Shown here one piece after another: positions 56,058 to 64,000 of a stretch of 64,000 nt of DNA. Position numbers and translations under genes: made by a program. The stretch's first letter is position 1, and the number at the start of each line of letters is the position of its first letter. The DNA is from Agromyces mangrovi. GTDB lineage: Bacteria; Actinomycetota; Actinomycetes; Actinomycetales; Microbacteriaceae. The stretch covers positions 3,100,001 through 3,164,000 of the forward strand of contig NZ_AP027737.1 of NCBI RefSeq assembly GCF_030296695.1, given 5' to 3'. The notes beneath the pieces were generated by a model. The model saw only the letters and a program-made list of their open reading frames with translations, was not told where the DNA came from and ran no database searches.

Positions 56058-56804
56058 ATGAGCGAGTTCAACAGGACCCCGCGTCTTGTGCTGCTTCCGG
56101 CGGTGGACGTCGCCGGCGGCAAGGCGGTACGCCTGACCCAGGGCGAGGCGGGGACCGAGACCAACTACGGCGACCCGATCGATGCGGCCGAGGACTGGGC
56201 CCGGCAGGGTGCCGAGTGGATCCACCTGGTCGACCTGGACGCGGCGTTCGGCCGCGGCAGCAACACCGGCATCCTGAAGAAGGTCATCCGCCAGGTGCGC
56301 GGCGTGAACATCGAGCTGTCGGGCGGCATCCGCGACGACGCGTCGCTCGAGAAGGCGCTCGAGATCGGCGCCAAGCGCATCAACCTCGGCACCGCGGCAC
56401 TCGAGAACCCCGAGTGGGCGGCGTCGGTCATCGCACAGTACGGCGAGGCCGTCGCGGTCGGGCTCGACGTGCGCGGCACCACGCTCGCGGCACGCGGCTG
56501 GACCAAGGAGGGCGGCGACCTCTGGCAGGTCATGGACCGCCTCGAGGAGGCCGGCTGCGCGCGCTACGTCGTCACCGACGTCACCAAGGACGGCACGCTG
56601 CAGGGCCCGAACGTCGACCTGCTGCGCCAGGTCATGGAGCGCACGCGTCGCCCCGTCATCGCCTCGGGCGGCATCTCGAGCCTCGACGACCTGGCGGCGC
56701 TCCGCGAACTCGTGCCGCACGGCCTCGAGGGCACGATCGTGGGCAAGGCGCTCTACTCGGGCGCGTTCACGCTCGCCGAGGCGCTGGATGTCGCCGGCCA
56801 CTGA
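56058..56804 (+). CDS. hisA: ProFAR isomerase HisA / bifunctional PriA
   Basis: A 248-residue (beta/alpha)8 isomerase. The first catalytic Asp is in [15 protein letters not shown], the second in VTDVTKDGT, with phosphate loops SGGIRDD and ASGGISSL. In actinobacteria lacking trpF this protein (PriA) also isomerises phosphoribosyl anthranilate; whether trpF exists elsewhere is unknown. ATG 56058 follows GAGGACAG. A TAGGAT element at 56001-56006 suggests a promoter giving a short leader. Confidence 0.93.
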   Translation: MSEFNRTPRLVLLPAVDVAGGKAVRLTQGEAGTETNYGDPIDAAEDWARQGAEWIHLVDLDAAFGRGSNTGILKKVIRQVRGVNIELSGGIRDDASLEKALEIGAKRINLGTAALENPEWAASVIAQYGEAVAVGLDVRGTTLAARGWTKEGGDLWQVMDRLEEAGCARYVVTDVTKDGTLQGPNVDLLRQVMERTRRPVIASGGISSLDDLAALRELVPHGLEGTIVGKALYSGAFTLAEALDVAGH

Positions 56805-57573
56805 GCCTGACGGGCCGGCCGACTCGGCCGGCCAGCCGTGGGCGGGCCGCTCGTTCACCCCGAACGCCCACGCGGCCGATGACGGCACGATGCCCGAGCG
56901 CCTCGCCGAGGCGATCCGCCGGTTCCGGGCGGACGAGGTGGGACAGGCCGAGGTCGTCGACGCGTTCCGCGACGCGCGCCTGCTGATCCCGCTCGTCGCG
57001 CAGCTCGGCGACGGCGGCACCGAGGTCGGCGCGCACGGTCTCGCGGTCGAGAAGAGCCAGGAGCTCGCGATCGTCACGGTCGCCGGGCCCGACGGCCGCA
57101 ACGTGCTGCCCGTGTTCGGCTCGGTCGCCGCGATGTCGGCCTGGAACCCGCAGGCGCGTCCGGTGCCGGCCGACGGCGTGCGGGTAGCGCTCGCCGCCGC
57201 GAGCGAGGACACCGAGCTCGTCGTGCTCGACCCCGGCAGTGCGGGCGAGTTCGTGCTGCGCCGCCCCGCACTGTGGGCCGTCGCGCAGTCGCAGCCGTGG
57301 CGCCCCGCGTTCGAGGACGACGACGTGCGCGACGCCTTCGCGCGGTCGATCGCGAGCGAGTTGGCGGCCGTCGCCACGACGCTCGAACCGGGCGACCCCG
57401 GTGCGCGCCTCGCGGGCCCCGAGGTGGTCGTGCGCCTCGAACTGCTCGCCGGACTCGAGCGGGCCGAGCTCGACGCCGTGCTGCAGCGGCTCGCGCAGCG
57501 CTGGGCCGCCGACGACGACATCGCGACGCGGGTCGACAGCCTGACCGTGCGGCTCGTCACGGCCGACGCCTGA
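56788..57573 (+). CDS. SseB family protein
   Basis: A 261-residue protein with an SseB N-terminal-type domain (about 35-150: [58 protein letters not shown]). A C-terminal alpha/beta region follows. SseB domains occur in enhanced-serine-sensitivity proteins and type VII-associated proteins; function is unclear. The start overlaps the hisA end by 17 bases, so expression is tied to the his genes. Position after hisA is typical of Microbacteriaceae-like genomes. Confidence 0.8.
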   Translation: MSPATEPDGPADSAGQPWAGRSFTPNAHAADDGTMPERLAEAIRRFRADEVGQAEVVDAFRDARLLIPLVAQLGDGGTEVGAHGLAVEKSQELAIVTVAGPDGRNVLPVFGSVAAMSAWNPQARPVPADGVRVALAAASEDTELVVLDPGSAGEFVLRRPALWAVAQSQPWRPAFEDDDVRDAFARSIASELAAVATTLEPGDPGARLAGPEVVVRLELLAGLERAELDAVLQRLAQRWAADDDIATRVDSLTVRLVTADA

Positions 57574-57649
57574 CGCGCGTTCGGCCGGACCGCGCGCCGA
57601 CTCCGGAGCATCCGACCGGCATGTCGGTGGCATCGGCTTGAATGGACGC

Positions 57650-60600
57650 GTGGGCTCCGTGCTCGATCGATTCTCGGAAGCCACGCGCGCGTGGTTCACC
57701 GAGTCCTTCCGCGCGCCCACCGACGCCCAGGCCGGCGCGTGGGACGCGATCTCGCAGGGCGAGCACTCGCTCATCGTCGCGCCGACCGGCTCGGGCAAGA
57801 CCCTCGCCGCCTTCCTCTGGGCGATCGACCGGCTGGTGCGCGGCCACGGCGAGGCGGTCGAGGGCGAGGGCGAAGCGGATGCCCCTCCGCCTGCGCCTCG
57901 CGGCACCCGCGTGCTCTACGTCTCCCCGCTCAAGGCGCTCGGCGTCGACGTCGAGCGCAACCTGCGCGCGCCGCTCGTGGGCATCGCCCGCACCTCGGAG
58001 CGCCTCGGCGTCGCCGCACCCGACATCACGGTCGGCGTGCGCTCGGGCGACACGACCCCCGCCGAGCGGCGCCTGCTCGTGCGCACCCCGCCCGAGATCC
58101 TCATCACGACGCCCGAGTCGCTGTTCCTGCTGCTCACCTCGAACGCGCGCGAGTCGCTGCGCGACGTCGACACCGTGATCGTCGACGAGATCCACGCGAT
58201 GGCGGGCACCAAGCGCGGCGCGCACCTCGCGGTGAGCCTCGAGCGGCTCGACGCGCTGCTCGCGCGCCCGGCGCAGCGCATCGGCCTGTCGGCGACGGTG
58301 CGCCCGCACGACGAGGTCGCGCGCTTCCTCGCGGGGACCGCGCCCGTGCGCATCGTCGCGCCGCCGTCGGGCAAGAAGTTCGACCTGCGCGTGGTCGTGC
58401 CGCTCGAGGACATGGGCGACCTCGCCGCCGAGCAGGGCACGATCTGGCCGCACGTCGAGGAGGCGATCGTCGACGACGTGCTGGCGCACCGCTCGTCGAT
58501 CGTCTTCGCGAACTCGCGCCGGCTCGCCGAGCGACTCACCGCGCGCCTGAATGAGATCCACGCGGAGCGCACGGCGCTGGTGACGGCGGGAGCGGCCGAC
58601 ACAGCGGCATCCGGAGCAGCGGCATCCGGACCAGCCGCATCCGACGGCTTCGTCCCTCCGCCGACCCGCCCGCCCGCCGAGATGATCGCCGCGTCGGGCG
58701 CGACGAAGGGTGCCGAGCCGCTGCTCGCGCGCGCCCACCACGGGTCGGTGAGCAAGGAGGAGCGGGCCGGCATCGAGGACGACCTGAAGTCCGGCCGCCT
58801 CCGCTGCGTCGTCGCGACCTCGAGCCTCGAGCTCGGCATCGACATGGGCGCCGTCGACCTCGTCGTGCAGGTCGAGTCGCCGCCGTCGGTCGCGAGCGGC
58901 CTCCAGCGGGTGGGTCGCGCCGGCCACCAGGTCGGCGAGGTCTCGCGCGGCGTGCTGTACCCCAAGCACCGCGCCGACCTCGTGCACACCGCGGTCGCGA
59001 CCGAGCGCATGGTCGCCGGCGCGATCGAGGAGCTCGCGATCCCGGCGAATCCGCTCGACATCCTCGCCCAGCAGACCATCGCCGCCTGCGCGCTCGACCC
59101 GCTCGACGTCGACGACTGGTACGACACCGTGCGCCGGTCCGCACCGTTCGCCGGGCTGCCGCGCTCGGCATACGAGGCCACGCTCGACCTGCTCGCGGGC
59201 CGCTACCCGTCCGACCGGTTCGCCGAGCTGCGTCCGCGCATCGTCTGGGACCGCGACGCCGGCACCCTGAACGGCCGCCCCGGCGCGCAGCGCCTCGCGG
59301 TGACGAGCGGCGGCACCATCCCCGACCGCGGCATGTTCGGCGTGTTCATGGCGGGGGAGGAGGGCACGAACCGCCGCGTCGGCGAGCTCGACGAGGAGAT
59401 GGTCTACGAGTCGCGCGTCGGCGACGTGTTCGCGCTCGGCGCGACGAGCTGGCGCATCCAGGACATCACGCACGACCGCGTGGTCGTCACCCCGGCGTTC
59501 GGGCAGCCCGGGCGGCTGCCGTTCTGGAAGGGCGATGGGCTGGGGCGCCCCGCCGAGCTCGGTCGGGCGATCGGCGCGTTCGTGCGCGAGGTGTCCGATG
59601 CGAGCCCGGCGGATGCCTCGGAGCGGGCCGCCGCCGCAGGACTCGACGCCCGCGCCACGACGAACCTCGTCGCGTTCCTCGACGAGCAGCGTCGCGCGAC
59701 CCGCCACCTCCCGACCGACCGCACCATCGTGGTCGAGCGCTTCCGCGACGAGCTGGGCGACTGGCGGGTCGTCATGCACGCCCCGTTCGGCACGCCCGTG
59801 CACGCGCCGTGGGCACTCGCCGTGGGCGCGCGCATCCGCGAGCGCTACGGGGTCGACGCCAACGCGGTCGCGAGCGACGACGGCATCGTCATCCGCATGC
59901 CCGACACGGGCGGCGACCCGCCCGCGGCCGACCTGTTCGTGTTCGAGACCGACGAGCTCGTCGAACTCGTGACCGAGGAGGTCGGCGGCTCGGCCCTGTT
60001 CGCCTCGAGGTTCCGCGAGTGCGCGGCGCGCGCCCTGCTGCTGCCGCGCCTCAACCCCGGCCGGCGGTCGCCGCTCTGGCAGCAGCGCCAGCGCGCCTCG
60101 CAGCTGCTCGAGGTCGCGCGCGACTACGGCGACTTCCCGATCATCCTCGAGACCGTGCGCGAGTGCCTGCAGGACGTCTACGACCTCCCGTCGCTGCGCG
60201 CCGTCTCCGAGGACATCGCCGCTCGTCGCATCCGCGTGGTCGAGACCGAGACCGAGACCGCGAGCCCGTTCGCCGCGAGCCTGCTCTTCGGCTACGTCGG
60301 CGCGTTCATGTACGAGGGCGACTCGCCGCTCGCCGAGCGCCGCGCGGCCGCGCTCTCGCTCGACACCGGCATGCTCGCCGAGCTGCTCGGCACGGTCGAG
60401 CTGCGCGAGCTGCTCGACCCCGAGGTCATCGCGCAGGCCGAGGCCGAGTTGCAGCGTCTCGACCCCGAGCGGCGGGCGCGCGGCGCCGAGGGCGTCGCCG
60501 ACCTGCTCCGCGAGCTCGGGCCGCTGTCGGCCGACGAGGTCGCGGCCCGGGTCGATGACGAGACGGATGCCCCTGAGGCGCTCGCCGCACTCGCCGCCGC

Positions 60601-62232
60601 GCGCCGCGTGGCCGAGGTCGCCTTCGCCGGTGCGCAACGCTGGGCCGTCGTCGAGGACGCGAGTCGGCTGCGCGACGCGCTCGGCGTGCCCATCCCGCCC
60701 GGGGTGCCCGACGCGTTCGCCGAGGCCGTCGCCGACCCGGTCGGCGACCTCGTCAGCCGGTACGCGCGCACGCACGGGCCGTTCACGGCGCAGGCGGTCG
60801 CCGAGCGCCTCGGCATCGGCTCGGCGGTCGCCACCGCTGCGCTCCGGCGCCTCGCGGCCGACCGGCGCGTCGTGGAGGGGAGTTCCGCCCGCACGGCTCA
60901 GGCACCGAGTGGTGCGACGCCGAGGTGCTCCGCCGCCTCCGCCGACGCTCGCTCGCGGCGCTCCGCAAGGAGGTCGAACCCGTCGACCAGCGGGCGTTCG
61001 CGCGGTTCCTGCCCGACTGGCAACACGTCGGCGGCCGGCTGCGCGGCGTCGACGGCGTGCTGCAGGTCGTCGAGCAGCTCGAGGGCGCGCGCCTTCCCGC
61101 ATCCGCGTGGGAGTCGCTCGTGCTGCCGGGCCGCGTCGCCCACTATAGCCCCGCCATGCTCGACGAGCTGACCGCGGCCGGCGAGGTGCTCTGGGCCGGG
61201 GCGGGCGCCATGTCCGGCAACGACGGCTGGATCACGCTGCACCTGGCCGACACCGCGCCGCTCTCACTGCCGCTGCCGGTCGACACCGAACCGTCGGCGC
61301 TCGAGCAGGAGGTGCTCGCCACGCTCGGCACCGGCGGCGCGTACTTCTTCCGCCAGCTCGCCGATGCGGTCGGCAGCACCGACGACCTGGCGCTCGCCGA
61401 GGCGATCTGGAACCTCGCGTGGGCGGGACTCGTCACCAACGACACGTTCTCGCCGGTGCGGGCGATGCTGGCGGGCGGGCGTACGAGCCACGCGCCGACC
61501 CGGCCCACACCGCGCTCGCGTGCCTACGCCGGCCGAGGCCGGGTGAGCGGCCGCCCGGCGAGTCCGCTGCGCACCGGCCCGCCGAACGTCGCCGGCCGCT
61601 GGTCGATCCTCCCGGTCGCCGACGACTCCGCGACCCGTCGCGCGCACGCCCTGGGTGAGACGCTGCTCGATCGGCACGGCGTCGTCACCCGCGGGGCCGT
61701 CGTCGCCGAGGGCGTGCTCGGCGGCTTCGCCCTGGCCTACCGCACGCTCGCGGGCTTCGAGGAGTCGGGACGCGTGCGCCGCGGCTACTTCATCGACGGG
61801 CTCGGCGCGGCCCAGTTCGGCAGCGGCGGCGCCGTCGACCGCCTCCGCACCGCGCCCGAGGCGCCCACGCTCGTGCTCGCCGCGACCGACCCCGCGAACC
61901 CGTACGGGGCGGCGCTGCCGTGGCCCGAGCTGCCCGTCGACGGGCACCGGCCCGGGCGGAAGGCCGGTGCGATGGTGATCCTCGTCGACGGTGCGCTCGT
62001 CGCGTACGTCGAGCGCGGCGGCAAGACGATCATCGCCTTCACCGACGACGCCGAGGTGCTGCGGGGCGCGGCCGCGGCGCTCGCGGCGGTCGTGCAGCGC
62101 GGCGCCGTCGACCGGCTCCGCGTCGAGACCGTGAACGGCGCCTACGTGCTCGGCACGCCCGCGGGCGACGCGCTCCAGGAGGCGGGCTTCCGCACGACGC
62201 CGAGGGGACTGCGGATCAGTGCTCGTGGGTGA
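57650..62232 (+). pseudogene. lhr: ATP-dependent helicase Lhr, frameshifted in the C-terminal part (probably an assembly error)
   Basis: A large superfamily-2 helicase of about 1527 residues after repair, acting in DNA repair. Motif I is APTGSGKTLAAFLW, motif II DEIHAMAG, motif III LSATV, and motif VI LQRVGRAGHQVG; the winged-helix and Lhr-CTD regions follow. The frame is intact to about 60880. There VVEG-SSARTAQ replaces the expected VVEGEFRPHGSGTEW, which is present one frame over and continues to TGA 62232. One G missing from the GGGG run at 60877-60880 explains it. Helicase motifs lie before the break. GTG 57650 is the likely start; TTG 57638 is in frame upstream. Confidence 0.88.
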
Positions 62233-62301
62233 GATCAGTGCGCGAGGCTGACCTGTCGCGGGCGGAGCGGGGCGCGCGCGCCGCGCACGAGGGGGAGCGC
62301 C

Positions 62302-63078
62302 GTGCCCGAGGGTGACACCGTCTGGCGCGCTGCGCGCCGGCTCGACGAGGCGCTGGCCGGGGCATCCGTCACCAGCACCGACGTGCGCGTGCCGCGCTAC
62401 GCGACCGTCGACCTCGCCGGCGAGACCGTGCACGGCGTCGCCGCGCGCGGCAAGCACCTGCTCATGCGCATCGGCGACCAGGTGGTGCACACGCACCTCA
62501 AGATGGACGGGGAGTGGCGCGTGCTCCGGCCCGGCCAGCGCTGGCCGCACCCTGCGCACCGCGCACGCATCGTCATCACGACCCCCGACACGGTCGCGAT
62601 CGGCTTCGACCTCGGCATCGTCGAGGTGTTCCCGGCAGACGAGGAGGCCGACCGGCTCGCCTACCTCGGGCCCGACCTGCTGGGCGACGACTGGGATGCC
62701 GCCGAGGCCATGCGCCGCCTCGCCGCACACCCGGAGCAGGAGATCATCGTCGCGCTCGCCGACCAGCGCAACCTCGCCGGGCTCGGCAACGTGTACGTGA
62801 ACGAGCTCTGCTTCCTGCGCGGTCTCGCGCCCGGCCGCCCGGTCGCCGATGTAGAGCTCGAACGCGCCGTCGCGCTCGCCGAACGGCTCATCCGAGCGAA
62901 CCGCGACCGCGTCGCGCGCACGACCACGGGCGACACCCGGCCCGGCAAGCGCCTCTGGGTGCACGGCCGCGGCAGCCAGCCCTGCCGGCGCTGCGGCACG
63001 ACGATCCGACACGCGCGCCACGGGCGCACCGAGCTCGAGCTGCGCGAGACCTGGTGGTGCCCGCACTGCCAGACGTGA
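62302..63078 (+). CDS. Fpg/Nei family DNA glycosylase (Nei2-like)
   Basis: A 258-residue base-excision glycosylase/AP lyase for oxidised bases. The catalytic N-terminus after the initiator is PEGDTVWRAARRLDEAL (Pro2, Glu3), with HTHLKMDGEWR, the helix-two-turn-helix GLGNVYVNELCFLRG and a C-terminal CxxC zinc finger (CRRCGTTI and WWCPHCQT). GTG 62302 is fixed by the need for Pro2. It follows lhr by 69 bases; a link between Lhr and uracil or base repair is known in other bacteria, so the pair may form a repair unit. Confidence 0.93.
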   Translation: MPEGDTVWRAARRLDEALAGASVTSTDVRVPRYATVDLAGETVHGVAARGKHLLMRIGDQVVHTHLKMDGEWRVLRPGQRWPHPAHRARIVITTPDTVAIGFDLGIVEVFPADEEADRLAYLGPDLLGDDWDAAEAMRRLAAHPEQEIIVALADQRNLAGLGNVYVNELCFLRGLAPGRPVADVELERAVALAERLIRANRDRVARTTTGDTRPGKRLWVHGRGSQPCRRCGTTIRHARHGRTELELRETWWCPHCQT

Positions 63079-63142
63079 GGCCGGCGGGCGTCAGCGGCGC
63101 GGCATCCGCCCCGCTCTGTTCACTGCGCGAGCCCGCGAGCGG

Positions 63143-63493
63143 TCAGTTGACCGGTCCGGTCCACTTCTCGCCGGGGCCCTGCCCGATCGGGTCGGGAATG
63201 ACGGATGCCTCGCGGAACGCCAGCTGCAGCGAACGCAGGCCGTCGCGCAGGCTCCGCGCGTGCATGTCGCTGATCTCCGGGGCGCCGGCCGTGATGAGCC
63301 CCGCGAGGGCGTTGATGAGCTTGCGCGCCTCGTCGAGGTCGACCTCGGCCTCGGGGTCGTCGGCCAGTCCGCACTTGACCGCGGCGGCGCTCATGAGGTG
63401 CACGGCGGTGGTCGTGATCACCTCGACCGCGGGAACCTCCGCGATGTCTCGGGTGGCGTCGATCGTGGCATCCGACTGGGGATTCTGAGACAC
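63143..63493 (-). CDS. DUF1844 domain-containing protein
   Basis: A 116-residue protein with the DUF1844 core VEVITTTAVHLMSAAAVKCG and LDEARKLINALAGLITAGAP. It is conserved beside infC in actinobacteria. No membrane segment or catalytic motif is visible. GTG 63493 has an AGAGG ribosome site and starts the family's N-terminus; a longer frame upstream is unsupported. It is divergent from infC. Confidence 0.85.
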   Translation of the reverse strand: MSQNPQSDATIDATRDIAEVPAVEVITTTAVHLMSAAAVKCGLADDPEAEVDLDEARKLINALAGLITAGAPEISDMHARSLRDGLRSLQLAFREASVIPDPIGQGPGEKWTGPVN

Positions 63494-63568
63494 GTGGAAC
63501 CTCTGGTAGACTTCTGCGGGCTCCGGGGCCATTCCCCGGTACGAAAGTGGAGATTCTCCCACCCGCGC

Positions 63569-63599
63569 TTGACCGCCTCACTAGGTTACCGGGTAGATC
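63569..63599 (+). promoter_or_regulatory. Candidate infC promoter and leader start
   Basis: TTGACC (63569-63574) and TAGATC (63594-63599) are spaced 19 bases; TAGGTT at 63582 is an alternative -10. The following 130-150 bases before infC contain GGAA/TTCC-flanked dyads (about 63660-63700) and could be a structured leader, as known for infC operons controlled by L20 or IF3. Confidence 0.4.
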
Positions 63600-63757
63600 G
63601 CACTCCGCTTGCCGGCCGCGAGGTCGGGAAGTAGACAGGGTGCCGTAGGTGCCGCACGTGGAAGTCACGGGCGGCGGTGCGTGGATTTCCGCCTTCGTCG
63701 CCAGGCGGCATCCGCTCCCTGGCGCAGCAGGAAATGCTCGAACAGAGGAGTACACGC

Positions 63758-64000
<243 letters not shown>

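Noticed and set aside
57557..61102. A 1181-codon minus-strand open frame opposite lhr
   Set aside because: Shadow of the helicase gene; no recognisable protein sequence.

Overview
The window is about 64 kb of high-GC actinobacterial chromosome. Gene content and order, together with the shape of LexA, HisA/PriA, Lhr and the DUF5302, DUF3046 and DUF4395 proteins, suggest a member of the Microbacteriaceae. This is inferred from protein style and synteny only; there is no rRNA in the window. Genes are packed tightly with many 4-base ATGA/GTGA overlaps, and there are no tRNAs, rRNAs or CRISPR arrays.

Layout. 1-1.7 kb: end of a secreted MpaB/Lcp-type oxygenase, a DedA membrane protein and a DUF5302 protein. 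2-4.3 kb: pnp and its terminator. 4.3-5.7 kb: an intact IS30-family element sitting exactly inside a palindrome at the 3' end of an AsnC/Lrp regulator gene. 6-19.2 kb: a leucine/branched-chain amino acid catabolic region with bkdABC, then accessory genes (pterin dehydratase, GNAT, TetR, metallo-hydrolase, TetR), then the 3-methylcrotonyl-CoA carboxylase operon (accD1, accA1, acyl-CoA dehydrogenase, MaoC, CoA-ester lyase). 19.2-22.9 kb: an ABC exporter with its TetR repressor, and a degenerate aldo/keto reductase. 23-31 kb: M16 peptidase, dapB, redox genes, thyA and dihydrofolate reductase. 31.5-46 kb: an AbiEi-like gene, dapA, rnj, ftsK, pgsA, cinA, clgR-like, recA-recX, miaB-miaA and dapF. 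46-52 kb: a methyltransferase, hflX and metF-metE. 52-53.5 kb: lexA divergent from a LysM protein. 53.5-57.6 kb: hisC-hisB-hisH-hisA and an SseB-family gene. 57.6-64 kb: Lhr helicase, Nei-type glycosylase, a DUF1844 gene and the start of infC.

Regulation readable from sequence. Three copies of one 18-bp operator link the TetR at 10.6-11.2 kb with the leucine operon at 12.8 kb. A consensus SOS box precedes recA, and two further boxes lie between lexA and the LysM gene. At least sixteen genes have a TANNNT -10 element 6-8 bases before the start codon, the arrangement expected for leaderless transcripts.

Unusual features. A family of about 76-bp palindromic elements has seven copies in three intergenic clusters. 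A different palindromic pair lies inside the accA1 coding sequence. The hexamer GGATGC/GCATCC recurs on both strands and forces otherwise rare codons. Five conserved genes are broken or joined by indels, and every break is at a G/C homopolymer, which suggests assembly error rather than biology. The aldo/keto reductase appears to lack all four catalytic residues.
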